Source: Glossina fuscipes
Lineage: Eukaryota > Arthropoda > Insecta > Diptera > Glossinidae
Reading direction: 5' to 3'
NCBI RefSeq assembly: GCF_014805625.2
Contig: NW_023998433.1
Coordinates: forward strand, 2,776,169-2,840,168
Length of the DNA stretch: 64,000 bases
The notes under the pieces were generated by a model, which saw only the letters and a list, made by a program, of their open reading frames with translations, did no database searches and was not told the origin of the DNA. Position numbers and translations under genes: made by a program. This document shows positions 1-11,439 of this stretch, one piece after another. How positions within the stretch are numbered: the first letter of the stretch is position 1; every line of letters begins with the position of its first letter.

Positions 1-210
1 CAAGTAAAATCACTATACCGTTATATATCAAAATTGCGACGCGTAGACTGAATACAGACAAATGGACAGACGGACAGACGGATAGGTAAATTTAGATTGA
101 ATCAGAAAGCGGTTGGGAATCGATTGGCATACTAAAGGGTGGGTCTATCTCAAGTCCTTCTGGGTGTTGTTGCATACATTCGCACAAACTTAATATACGC
201 TTCAAGTATA
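1..210 (+). repeat. Repeat family A, 3' part of a copy cut by the window edge
   Basis: This copy holds a run of GGACAGACGG units around base 65, then a 'ggtgggtctatctcaagtcc' stretch and a closing module 'gggtgttgttgcatacattc' followed by 'cacaaacttaatatac'. The same order of modules recurs near 1900-1985, 23940-24045, 41820-41930 and 45070-45215, so it is a dispersed family. There is no coding capacity. The family identity (Helitron-like, MITE or other) cannot be told from this window. Confidence 0.6.
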
Positions 211-1325
211 TTTATATAGTTGATCTTCATTATATGTCTTTGACTTTATACCAGAAATCTTTGGATATCAATGCAAAAAAATACAACGGTAAATAAAAAG
301 TTTAAGATCTTAACCTTAAGAAAAAAAAAAAAGAAAAGAACAACTGAACAGAGCTGTCACTTTGTACGGATAGAGTGTTCATATGTTTTTACCGTTATTC
401 TGGTAATTTGTTAAATGTGCTTCTTGTACATTTAAAGCGTGTTCTACTTTTCCGTTAATGTCTTTGTTGGTCTGGTTGTTTTTATTCGACGATTTTTATT
501 TTTTTTGTTGCCTCACAAATGACCATTTTTTCTTCTGAATTTTAAACGGTTTTAATGGTTTCATTTTCTTTTTACGTTCTTTTTTTCTGTTCGCTTTCTT
601 CATTCCACATCTAGGTTTGGCTTTTGGTCTTTTAATTTATGCATTTCACTTGACAACATGCTACACGAATAGCTAATAAGTCCTTTAGTCTTAGTTTCCC
701 TTATAAACACACAACATATGTGTACATGTGTCAGTATAAAGAAGGAAAAGGAAAAATAAACTCTACTTTTCCATTAGTACCAAAAGAAAGCACAAATCGC
801 AAAATGCACATATTAGTATACACATACGAATGCACCGATAACATATTCCTTTAGCATTTCTACTCATGGAACAAAGGAAACGGAAATGCAAAAGTATGTG
901 CTTTCATATAAGTAATATATGTATATATACGTACTTATGTATATGTATATAGACTGATGTGTATATGTTTGTATATCTGTTCGCTTGTATTGGTGTTTAA
1001 TGCTTACATGTGCGGAAATCTAAAAATATTCACACGTATCCATTATCGTAACTATTTGTGCTTTTTAGCGCACATGTACATATGTTTGTATGAGCAGTTT
1101 GTCTTTTAGTAGCAAAACCAACAGATGTACGAAGTATTGTGGCAAAGGATCAAATTAAAATTGAGTATCTTTTTGTTTTAGGTTAGATCTTTTTATAAGT
1201 TCAGATTTGGCTTAAGTTTTCTGAAGCATGAAAAATGATAAAAGTCAGAGAAATGATGAAATAGAAAAAATTAAAATAAAAATAAAAAAAAGGATTTAGG
1301 GTTCGGGACCATTTTTAGATGATAA
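211..1325. other. AT-rich interval without a recognisable gene
   Basis: Only short AT-rich words, T- and A-runs and 'tatgtatata' type simple sequence are seen here. No ORF above noise and no transposon motif was found on either strand. Confidence 0.6.
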
Positions 1326-1330
1326 AATCC

Positions 1331-1413
1331 CCCTGAGTGGCCGAGTAGGCAGAGTCTGGACTAACAACTCAATAGTCAAGGGTTCGAATCTCAATTGCGG
1401 CAGAGTTTTTTTT
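1331..1413 (+). ncRNA. tRNA-like RNA polymerase III module (SINE head or tRNA pseudogene)
   Basis: Positions 1338-1349 (TGGCCGAGTAGG) match the A-box consensus TRGCNNAGYNGG at every position. Positions 1382-1390 (GTTCGAATC) match the B-box consensus GWTCRANNC at every position. A run of eight T at 1406-1413 could terminate Pol III. I could not form a seven-pair acceptor stem, and the T-arm pairs at only about three positions, so it is not a normal tRNA gene. The A-box resembles Ser/Leu-type tRNAs. A tRNA-derived SINE head or a decayed tRNA pseudogene are the two readings I favour. Confidence 0.5.
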
Positions 1414-1624
1414 AATAAATTCGATAGCCTTAGATGCTACTGCTTTAAGATTTTAGTCTTAACATTTTTTCTCTGGATAAATTAATAATAATAATGATAA
1501 TAATGGTAGTAATAAATGAATAAAATTAAAACAATAGGCCACGGCTGACAAATAAACACAAAAAATCACTTCGCTTAACATAGGTATTTATACGGCTTCA
1601 TATATTTTCATATAACAGTATTTC

Positions 1625-1995
1625 AAAAGAAATCGCCATGTGGGAAATGGCCGAAAAACTGCTCCGATCTATATTATAGCGTACGTCCATGAGCCTAGAC
1701 ATGTTGGTGTATCAAATCGCGAAAATTGCGATCTGTACGTTAAACACAAAAATTCATGGGCAGACGACCAGAGAGTCATTTTCTGAACCGATATAGGCTT
1801 GTCTCTCTGCTTATCTGTCCATCTGCTCTTGTCATATGTGTTCATGTGCTTTATAGTTCAATCTACAGGCCGCAATTTTGAAGATTTTCATATTATCGTT
1901 ATGAATGGTTATGATAAAGGATTGGTCTATTTCTAGTACTTTTGGGTTTTGCATACAGTTCTGCAAATTGAACATACCCTGTAGCACAACTTGCG
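1625..1995. repeat. Repeat family A, rearranged fragments
   Basis: A reversed 'gtctctctgcttatctgtcc' stretch (about 1800-1825, complement of the GACAGACGG motif) lies next to a plus-strand closing module at about 1925-1980 ('ttctagtacttttgggtttt', 'gcatac', then 'aacataccctg'). The mixed orientation suggests two fragments or an internal inversion of family A. Confidence 0.45.
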
Positions 1996-2684
1996 TAGGG
2001 TGCAAAAATGTATTACTCGTTTTATTTTTTACAAATAATAAAACCCACGGATAAAATACATATCAAATAAATATTGATAATATTGGCTGTAGGCATGATA
2101 GGAAAGGGATTTTCGTATTCTCTCCTTTCCTCCATTTTACATGACAAGAAGGAAGGCATAGTGCAGCGAAATTTTTCGATATTCTATTTTGCCACAACCC
2201 AACATTTTGACTATGAAAGACTACACAATAGAAGTTGTGTTTGTAGTGTAGCCAGTAACACGGAGCTTAGCTATTCATAACCAGGGAAACCACATACTTT
2301 TTACGGCAACGCTTGCGTACTCAACAACTCATATCATCTGAATCGAATGTGTGCTTATTCGGTCTGTTAGAAGCAGTTGATGTTGATCGATATCTGCTGG
2401 CGATCGATCATAGGATAAGGGGTGACGACGCATGCGCTTGATCGCGCCAGTTTAAAAGAAAACGGGCAAATGTACAGTTTTATAAAGTCAAATGAATGGC
2501 GGTATGCTGGGTTTGGAATCTTCTCGTAATGATCAAAAATACTTTGTAGTGTATTACTGAATGAATGAAATTCACAATTACAATGCGTCAATCTTTTGCA
2601 AAGAGGGTAGGAAAGAAGTCAAATTTGAAGTATGAAAGACGTGATCTATTATTTTAGTTTTCTTTTTATTTTAAACATTGGTTT
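1996..2684. other. Interval without a recognisable gene
   Basis: Small open frames exist here (for example 2074-2280 plus and 2367-2591 minus), but neither has a recognisable motif or a long enough frame to stand out from chance. I see nothing I can name. Confidence 0.5.
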
Positions 2685-3215
2685 ATGTCGTTTCTAGTTA
2701 AAAATGATTTTATGCAACTGAGGGCCTTCGGACTTCTATAAACATTCAATCCTCAAGCACCAAATATCGCCACTTTTCCATAAAATCTTCTCTTAATTCC
2801 CCAATAGCACGAAAAGTGTTGGTGAATAAGCTCATCGAGAGTTCATGGTGTATTGGTGTAAGCTAATGCTCCAACGTAACCCTAAAGTAAAAATGCATCA
2901 CATGGTCTATGTGGTAAGCCCACATGTGGGCAAATGGAGATTACATGTTCGTTGAACTCTTTTCGTAAAACGTTGATGGTGCCACGTTTTGTGTGGCATG
3001 TTGCAACATATTGTTAAAACCGCATATTGTCGAAGTCGAAATTATCCAATTCATACCAAAAAAAAAAGTCAGTAACATTCTGCATTGAGGGTAACTGCAA
3101 TGCCATTTTTATGTTCAAAAATGACATTTTCAGGTCATAAGTCACACCCAAACTGTATTTTCGTACACGTAAAAAGCCTTTAGAAGAATGCGATGTGTTT
3201 TTCCTTACAACATAG
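2685..3215 (-). pseudogene. Tc1/mariner-type transposase remnant (catalytic to C-terminal part)
   Basis: Read on the minus strand from about 3215 down to 2685, with frameshifts and stops, the conceptual protein shows the second half of a mariner-type transposase. A 'VTLNAECY' segment is followed by 'ELDNFDFDNM'. Next comes 'ATCHTKRGTINVL' (about 3010-2970), the region carrying the second catalytic acidic residue in this family; its usual QQDG context is damaged. It ends in 'QLHKIIFN' (2701-2720), a typical C-terminus. No N-terminal helix-turn-helix was found, so the copy is 5'-truncated. A second copy of the same lineage lies at 35385-35870 on the plus strand. The family call rests on remembered motifs, not on an alignment. 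Confidence 0.7.
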
Positions 3216-4535
3216 GGGGCAATAATCCTGCTATTTGCGAAGTTATTTAATCAAATATGAACGTCATTTCACATGCACTAGACGTAACTGTTGGTTTATT
3301 GTTTGAATTTTTAACCATTTCTGTAAGCTGTACATCTATGAGTTATTTCGTACCTCACATAATTGCAAGGATCGAATAATATATTAAAATAAAATTTGAT
3401 CTAAATTTCCTTCAGAAGTGCGTCTGATATATATCTATTTGCGGATACTTAAAATGGATGACCCTGCATGTTTCAAACTTTAGATTAGTTATTGGAAAAT
3501 ATAATTTCAATTTTATGCTAATGAATGCCATCTACTTTATGGTTTGATACGGATTCTCTGATTATTGCGAATTGATGATGAATAACCCTCGTGATTTTGT
3601 CTATGGCAGTTGGTAATAGAAATATAATTGTGCCGTTCATTCCACAAATCGATTAACTCCATGATATAATATAGAATGCTTTTTAAAATTTCGTTCATAA
3701 TAAAAATTGAAATAAGTATTTGGGAATAATTAAATACATATGTAGTTTTCATTTAACGGTCTATAAAATTAATAAGAAAGAAGCGCCAAAAAATAAATTT
3801 CTATGTGACTGGTGTGACTGGGTTTAATACGTATGGCAAGTAAAAAAGTAAAGTTAAAAAAAACTAATAAAATGAGCTTTTTATTACAGAGAAAGTTGCT
3901 TATAATGTTAAGGGTTCCTTTATAATATATTATTTGTGATTAATCATCGACAATATAAATGATGTTTTTGTATCATTTCAATTTGTTGTCAAGTTTCTAT
4001 AATATTCGTGTTCAACAGCAATTCTCTCTGTAGGATACAATAAAGGCTGACCTACAATTTTCAAACATTGCTGTCTATCTTCTACAGATTTTCTTATATG
4101 AATAACATTAAATTATGAATTTTTATTATAATCATATTCGAATTGAATGAGGCCGATTTTGAATCTCTCTAACTTTATCCAACGCATTTTAAGCAAATTT
4201 ACTGGAAAACCTTGTAATTGTTAATTTTCTGTTAATGATTGGATCTTCTGCATAGTTGTGTTGAAAGGAAATTTTTGTGAAGTATTTGGATTTTTTGTGT
4301 TTTTTTAGATTAAATGGCATCTTAATTTTGCTCTCTGTCAAGTGGACTACGCAAATTATGAAATGTCTTCATGGCAACCGTTCTCTCATTTCAAGTTCCT
4401 GAAAGCAAAGGAAATATTTTGTAAATTCGTATCATCGTTAATATCCTCGCGTGTTGTCTGTCATAAGTTTTCTTCGATTTTTGCTTTTCTATTTTACTTA
4501 TATTAGAGAAAATATGGATCTATCCACAAAGTATA
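3216..4535. other. AT-rich interval without a recognisable gene
   Basis: No transposase, polymerase or other protein motif was recognised on either strand. Short ORFs such as 3537-3752 (minus) look like chance frames in AT-rich DNA. Confidence 0.5.
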
Positions 4536-5300
4536 TGTATTCTTGATCAGCATCAAATTCCAAATCGATTTACGCATGTCCACCGGTCCATCTGTGTAAT
4601 GCCTGTTGTAAACATTATCCTGGCCGTAAAAATGAAGCTATCGACCTTAAACTTGACAAAAACATTGGAAGTTCTTCCAGGTTGCTGTTGTTGACAATGG
4701 GCCAAATCGGTTGAAGAATACGCCCGCAGCGCCGCATAAATTGAAAACATCTCAGTTTGTCAAAAGGAACAAAAAATTGGTTTTTTACCTTTTAATTATA
4801 TACCATAGCAGATAAATTTACAAACATTTGAGCGCATATTCCGTGGGCGAAGCTGTAGTGCCTGTACAAAAATGGTAAAAATTGGCCCCGTCTACCCAAT
4901 GTTACAGTATGTCATAATTGTATTTTTTTTCAATATCTTTATAATGCACAGAAACAAACTTAAAAACCCCATAAAGCCCCATACAAGTCCATCTCTTCGT
5001 CTGTTCATTTATCTCTCTACGTAATATTTTTGGTAAACATTCCTCCGTTAGCGAAAATGAAGATATCACCTACAAGTTTGCAAAGGAATTTGAAAGTGAT
5101 CCAAAGTTTTCAAGTGGCACGCCTACAACGCTTACACGCTTATGCGAAGAAGAAAGTAGAAGCTTAATTTTGAAAACAGCAAAAATCAGACGCGCCCACT
5201 CCTTATTATAAAGCATGAATATTTAGTTCTTTTATCTTTTTTTGTCTTTTCTAGGATAACGGTGACGGGTATAAAAGATTAGGTCACGACGGCATATAAT
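4536..5300 (-). repeat. Repeat family B, reverse-oriented copy
   Basis: On the minus strand this reads 'gtcgatagcttcatttt' (about 4640), then 'aggataatgtttacaacagg' and a GACAGATGGACCGG stretch, matching family B copies at 42713-43015 and 53800-54115. At the other end (5255-5300) 'gtgacgggtataaaagatta' followed by 'ttttcttacttg' is the complement of the family start seen at 61317 and 44519. The small ORF at 4553-4750 is only a frame in this repeat. Confidence 0.6.
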
Positions 5301-6850
5301 TTTCTTACTTGTTCTGTTTTCATGCGTGTGTGTGCGTGTGTGTTAGTCGATATGGGTGTTTGTTTTTTGCTTGGGAAGACATCATTTAACGCGTCAAGAA
5401 CCCTATAATAAAAAATTAAAAATAATTATGAATTTAAATAACGATAAAACATGCGCAAAGATTAGCATTATGTTGAGTAAATATAATGATACCTGAAGAA
5501 TATTATAGTTAAAAAAACATGTTTTTATATAACAAGAAAAAAAAGTTTCTATATATCAATATATCAATATATCATTTTTTATGAAATTATTTTTCTGTAC
5601 AATGAAATCTGAAGTAAAAATATCAATCAATAATTTAAGGTGTTGGTGAAGAGTAACACGTCACGTTATGATTTAAATTTTTTTAGTTTTGAGATATCAT
5701 ATATATACAAACATATCATACTCTTCATTTTAATTTTTATATGGAACTTTACATAATTCAAACTAGATCCGTACTAGGCTTAGTTAAGTATCTCTGTTCG
5801 CGTGACTGTAATGATCCACACATTGTTAAAAGATTGTACACGCCGTAGGTTAGACCTGAAATACGTTTTCGTAACATGGTCCTATTGTTGCTACGTCAAA
5901 TCTATTGAATTGTTCCAAAGACAATTCTTATTCTTTGTGTTCAAGTAACTGCAATGGCTCTCTCATGTAATGTTACCATCATATAAAAATAAATGAATAT
6001 AGTATTGTTACGAAATTCTCTTTTGACGGATACGGTTCGTATCACTGCATCGTGGATATTCTTTTTAAGAGAAACACACTTGCACGTTTTCACTAAAAGA
6101 CTCCCTAATTTACAATCAATTTATTTAAGGGTAAAACTATTTACATTTTACTTTGGCAATACTCTCGAGTTTTTAATTCGAATATTGTCTTTCGACTCAA
6201 ATTTCTTGTCCCACTGACTCTGCCTTTTGCAAATTGTCTATTTATACACATTTTTACAAGCATATTACTATTACCTAAGTTCATAGCTTCATTTTTAATT
6301 CGTTAACCTGCTTTTCCACTAATCGTTTTCCTCGACCGACAGCCGCACGACGCGCCACGAATGTGCACTTGGGTTTTCCCTCTCTAGGGAACTTATTATT
6401 TGGGAAAATCAATTAGTTGGCATGAACTGGATTTGGGATTTTCGTAAGAGTATCAAATAGCTTTACCTTCTTTCAGTTTCTAAGTAATGTTGGTAAATAT
6501 AATTAGAGATTCGTCGACCTTCTTATTCGAAATTGATTTTAATGTTCCTAACCGTCCATCGAGGAGCTATCGATATTTAGAACTTAGTCAATAAAGATTT
6601 TGTTATGAAATGTTTAAGCCACTCAAAAGTTTGAATATATAAGGTGAATAATCTTGTTTCCCCAAGAGACCTTATACATATCATAAAAAAATTGGATATC
6701 GCCCGCGTCTTATCAGTTTCATATTTACTAATACACTTAACTAATATGCGAATTAAATAATGGGCTGCACTGTAAAACGAATCGTCATGAAAATTAAGCG
6801 ATTTTTTAAGAAACCAAACCTTAAAAATGGGAAAACCAGACATTCATGAT
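5301..6850. other. AT-rich interval without a recognisable gene
   Basis: This stretch contains simple sequence (a short 'atatatcaatatatcaatat' tandem near 5551-5575) and small chance ORFs. A somewhat GC-richer patch at 6335-6400 (gcacgacgcgccacg) was not recognised. No gene is supported. Confidence 0.5.
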
Positions 6851-7585
6851 GGTTTAGCTTCTGATGCAGTTAGCCAGTGGTCAACACTGGCGAAAAGAAT
6901 GCCAACGATTTGCGGAACATTACGACAATACCCCCCGCAAGGCCCTACCCACTAATCAGGCAAGAAAGCATTTCTTGGGAGTACTTCTCATCAAATTACT
7001 TTGGTCAACCTGAACCCCGCGGACACGCACGATTTCTTTTCTTATCATCTTATGCATTACGATAACTCTATATAACTTTCGTTGCACACTTGCTATATAC
7101 AAGTGAGGCCAATTTTGCCGTTGGACTTTTCATTCGTCACGAAAGATCTTACAACATACGGATCCTTTCCGGGTCAAAGACTTCAGAAGACGTCATCATG
7201 ACAGCTTAGATCTAGCTGCGCCGTAGCGCATTACTATCGTATTATTAGAACTCGCCCGGTATGACAGCCTCTATACCAGAGAACTGTAGGAGAGAAGAAC
7301 AATTTTCTGTTTTCAAAGGGAAAAGGGACTAATGCTTCTCTGAGACTTCGAAGGGAAAAACAATTCGTCAGGTTAGAGATAGTAAACTTTACAACATTCT
7401 TCGCTGATAGCACTGAGCTGTTCTTTTAAAGTGTTACGGAGGTTGCTTTCGCTTAACGTGAATACCTCTTATAAACTTCACCTCACGGCACCCGATGGTA
7501 CGCGGGGTAATTTTGCGTAACCAGCGGCCTCCAGAGAGTTAGTGCTTAACTGTGCTAGCGAAACCCAATAAACCCCCTCTGGCGA

Positions 7586-7846
7586 ATGTTGAGGCCTATC
7601 ATTAACTCTTTAATTATTCTTTTTGGAATGCCACCGCGATACCCCCCAAAGGACAGTATTCAGCAGTCAGGACCTACAAATTGGCTAACTGCAGCGTTCA
7701 AACTGTGGTTGTACATACTAGATTCCGCCACGGTTTGTCAATATGTAAGCTTCCTCCCGAAGGTTCTTAGCATGCACCAATCTGTAATTCAGCCATTGTT
7801 AGCACTTCTACCCGCAGATATTTGTGACTTTATGAGTGGAGCTTAA
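7586..7846 (+). pseudogene. Gag-like fragment of the Ty3/gypsy remnant
   Basis: This 86-codon open frame has a 'GPTNWLTAAFKLWLYI' stretch followed by 'QYVSFLPKVL' and 'VIQPLLALLPADICDFMS'. The pattern W..(A)F..W....T..QYY.FL..L......V..LL..LP resembles the capsid start of arthropod Ty3/gypsy gag proteins, which is a family inference. It is far shorter than a full gag (usually several hundred residues) and has no zinc knuckle. The next frame down carries a protease, which supports the reading. Moderate to low certainty on its own. Confidence 0.45.
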
Positions 7847-8067
7847 ATTTAGTCTGTAAAGCCTTTAGTCTTACTTTACACGACATAGTCGCTCTTGTCT
7901 TCGGCCCAACCATACAATGCCGGCTAGTCGACACCGGACTACTCATATATTTGCGGGCCGTTCCACAACTGAAATGGCGGGCTCCATGCCCACGACTACT
8001 ACTATATCAACGTGCTTTACGTAACCAGTTACAACACAACAACGGCTGGTTTGTATTTCCTCCATAG
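7843..8067 (+). pseudogene. Retroviral-type aspartic protease fragment (Ty3/gypsy pol)
   Basis: This frame overlaps the end of the gag-like frame and runs 74 codons to a TAG at 8065-8067. It contains 'CRLVDTG', the LVDTG-type active-site signature of retrotransposon aspartic proteases, about 27 residues into the frame, followed by a short hydrophobic strand and an 'APCP' stretch. The enzyme would cleave the Gag-Pol polyprotein. Here it stops early and no RT follows. A +1 relationship to the gag frame is seen, but because the copy is decayed this may be damage and not programmed frameshifting. Confidence 0.55.
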
Positions 8068-8842
8068 CACTAGTCTAGGAGAAAAGAAGTGCTCATAGCA
8101 AGCTTCTTCTAGTGTACCCCTAAGCTATCCATCAGAAGACTTGTCGCCAAGTTATAAATAGTCCAAGCCGTAAACTCTTCTTCGCCGGTCAAAGCCCGTT
8201 ACCAGGGTTCACCACAAGGAGGTGAGAGTTTCGGCACCTCTATGCATCCATTAAGCGTAGGCCATCCCCCCATTTTAGAGTGTAACAGTAGGTTTCCCTT
8301 TTAAATGATTTTTGGGATTTGCTTTGAAAGACTTTCGGACCTCGGCTTTAAATATGATTCTAGATATTTTAAGCCGGAGCTGTCTATTTAAAATTGTTTC
8401 AGTCTACTGATTTATTTATAAAAAACTGGATGTTAATTTTAAAAAATATGGATCAAACCATTTTTTTCGCCGACTTTCCAATCTGTTCTTCTAAATGTGT
8501 CACAAAAAAAAAAAATGTAATATTACTAAACTACCTTGGCATGTGTATAAACGGAAAAAAATCGAAAGAAAATTTCAGTTCAGAAGAATGCCAATTTTTA
8601 TATAACTAAAAGTAAATACTTGGGTCCTGCAAGTTTATCTCTATACCTAGGCCTCGCTTTTTTTTTCTTTCTCTTTTCATGTTCTGTCGTTTCTGAAGTA
8701 TGATTGTTTGCTTATGAAAGTGCAACTCAATGATACGATGAGCATTGAGACGATGCGTCTTTAGCGCATTTGAGTGCTGCAATACAGAAGTCTAGGCGTG
8801 TAAGCAGGTATGCTTGGTGATATGCGGAAGAAATTGCATAAA

Positions 8843-8859
8843 GGGGGGGGGGGGGGGGG
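8843..8859 (+). repeat. Homopolymer G17
   Basis: There are seventeen consecutive G, flanked by 'gcataaa' and 'agaatc'. This is striking in an AT-rich region and is potentially quadruplex-forming; length may also be a sequencing or assembly artefact. Confidence 0.85.
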
Positions 8860-9160
8860 AGAATCAAAGAATTGTAACTCATTACATTAAAAGCATTGCA
8901 AATACACTTGTAAGCTGCATACGCCTTTGACAATAACAACAATGACAACAGCAAGAACAACAAGAGAAACACATTACTGTATATGCGTATGTAATCATAA
9001 TTTTGTGCAACTGTAACTTCATACTTGACTATGTTTACGTATAGGTATGATTTCTTTATGCATATTTATTTTATATTTACATAAATGGGTCTTTTGGGTG
9101 TTGCAGTTTTTCATATGCAATATATTCATATGAAGGCATTTATAAAAAATTACAAATATA

Positions 9161-9185
9161 ACAACAACAACAACAACAACAACAA
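9161..9185 (+). repeat. (AAC)n microsatellite
   Basis: About eight pure AAC units, followed by interrupted AAC/GGACAAC units to about 9197. Confidence 0.85.
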
Positions 9186-9317
9186 GGACAACAACAGTTA
9201 CACTGAAAAACAAATAAATTGTTGAAATTTTCATTTCCGCCTGAATGACCTTAAAATTACTGGAAAATGTGCTAACGTTAGCAAACGTTTTGTACATTTC
9301 ATTCTATACATTCGTAC

Positions 9318-9352
<35 letters not shown>

Positions 9353-9375
9353 TAATAATAATAAAAATAAAAATA
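9318..9375 (+). repeat. (AAT)n microsatellite with A-rich tail
   Basis: More than ten AAT units broken by one AAC, grading into AAAAT and AAAAAT units. Confidence 0.85.
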
Positions 9376-11439
9376 AAAAAGAGAAAAGAAAAAGTACCTT
9401 ACTATGAAAAACAATCACTTTTTATTTTTCTCTCTTGCTCGCTATATATTCATAAGCATTTTAAAATAATGATGTGCTTACATCTTCCCTTTGTTGCGTT
9501 AGTTAGTTAACACATGCAATTTGTAGTTAATATATATATATACATGCATGCATGCAATATGAAATAGGCAGCATAGGCCAAAGAAAGTGCTACTAATCTC
9601 TTCTTTCATTTGCGCTAACTCCTAAATGCATGGTTCCCATGCAATCCATTTGTAGGTATTCGATAAAGTTTTTGAATTTGAAATCATTTCCTTCAAGAGT
9701 AGAACAATGTATACAGAATCATTTTCAATTACTCCACACTCGAATGATTTTATAATAGTAATAATAAGTAAGAAAATAAAAGAGAAAAAAGGCACGTTTT
9801 CATACGTGCATGTGTATAATGTGTATGTATAGTAAGCGAAGCCATTGATGGCGTGTACTCTCACAATTCAATAATTAAATTGGTTGGAAATACACTTTGG
9901 CTATAGCAACAATTCACAATTATTAATCTATGTAAAAGTGTTCAAACACTTTTTATGTGCTTTCCAGTTGTTGGTGATATATTAACGAATACCTTCTCTT
10001 CTGTCTGTATATGTGTATAAATATATATACATATATATATAGATATACATACACACATGGATGTATGGAAACATGGTTGAAATGCAATGAAAATTTTTGC
10101 TAAAAATCAGCGTTTTTGTGCCGAATTTATACAATTCATGATTTTATGATTCTTTCGGGGAAAAATATATAGAGGTTGTAAACTACTATTGCGCAGATAT
10201 TATACTTACTTGCATGCTTACATTGTGCGTAATGATTTGGCATTAAGCATAGATACACACACATATATGTACATATATATACATATATGTATATATATAT
10301 ATATACAAACATCTACAAACTTCTACACACTAATCCATGCACAATGCAACGAACGCCAACCATAAAAACATGTTACAAACAAAAGTTTTGTTAATATCAG
10401 CAGAATTTTCTACCGTAATTTCCCAAAGTGGAAACACAAACACAAATGCAAAAAAAGGAAAGTAAAACAAAAAAAAAACAATGTACAACAACAAAAAATC
10501 CAACTTAAACACAAAAGCTGTCCCTTTGAAGGCTACGCGAAACTGCCTCGTCTGGTCGATGGGCCAAAGTAAATGTGTACAAGCTTAGAGACGCATGAGT
10601 GTGCAGATCAGGTGAATACGGAGTTTGAAGTGTGATGTACACGCAATTAACTACAACATTTCAATTGCATTGTACCGCCGAAACATTCTATGCTTATTGC
10701 ATGGTATGCCTTTGTTATATATATACAAATGTATACATGATGTGCATATGATATTATGCGCTTGCTCGCTTATTTGTTTGCATTTGTTTGTCTTTACACA
10801 ATAAAACATGTTTAACACATACCAGTTTTTGTATGCAGTAAATTGGAGGCGAAAGACTTTTCATCTAAATTTGCATCAGTGCGAGCACGTTATGAGCGCC
10901 CCCTTGAGTACACAAAGTATAAAGTATGTCGGCATTCAGTTTAACGATGTGTTGATAATGCGAAAATCACAAATCGCTAGCAATAAATAATTAAAAGCGT
11001 TGATGGTTAAATAATTGAGATAAATTTTGTTATTATTATTGGTTTTCGTTTAACCTATTTACTCCCCGCAAAGACCAGACACGCTACCAGACACTTGCAT
11101 ACTGCAGCGCTTAAAAACTTTCATTAAAAAAAAAGAAGAAAGAAGTTATATATGCTTTAGGGCAGGCTTGCTAAGCATAACGATTTTCGTGCAAAATTTT
11201 TAATTATTATTAATAAATACTTTAATCCAGTCCTAGCTTCATATCTGGTAAAAGACCGCTGGTTTTACTTATCTATTTATTTTATTATTTACACATAAAA
11301 TTCAACTACAATAATATACCAGATGAAATAACTAACAGCAGACCCTTGCAAATAAATCTTATGATAAACATTAGGAATTCACTTTTCTAATATATAAAAA
11401 TTAAGAACAAGTAATAAGTAGTTAGTTCGTGTTGTGTTG

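Larger units (their letters stand above)
6851..8300 (+). mobile_element. Ty3/gypsy-type LTR retrotransposon fragment (5' region, gag, protease)
   Basis: This island is visibly richer in G and C than its neighbours. It carries, in the expected order on the plus strand, an untranslated or LTR-like section (6870-7560), a gag-like frame (7586-7846) and a protease frame with the LVDTG active-site motif (about 7921-7935). No reverse transcriptase, RNase H or integrase was found after about 8290, where AT-rich DNA resumes, so the copy is 3'-truncated. I could not place LTR ends or a primer-binding site. It is an old genomic copy with broken frames. Clade below Ty3/gypsy is not assigned. Confidence 0.55.
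8301..11430. other. Low-complexity AT-rich interval without a recognisable gene
   Basis: The interval is rich in simple repeats: a G-run, AAC and AAT triplets, TA/TATG runs near 10010-10060 and 10260-10310, and many short A-runs. ORFs here (for example 9019-9297 minus, with a valine run made by the AAC repeat) are by-products of the simple sequence. It could be intergenic or intronic sequence of a fly gene, but no exon was recognised. Confidence 0.55.

Noticed and set aside
1331..1413. True tRNA gene
   Set aside because: A and B boxes fit, but no seven-pair acceptor stem and an incomplete T stem; kept only as a tRNA-like module.
9019..9297. Minus ORF with a valine-rich 'membrane' stretch
   Set aside because: The hydrophobic run is the translation of the AAC/GTT microsatellite.
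9161..9375. CRISPR-like or satellite array from regularly spaced repeats
   Set aside because: The repeats are trinucleotide microsatellites with no spacers; this is eukaryotic DNA.
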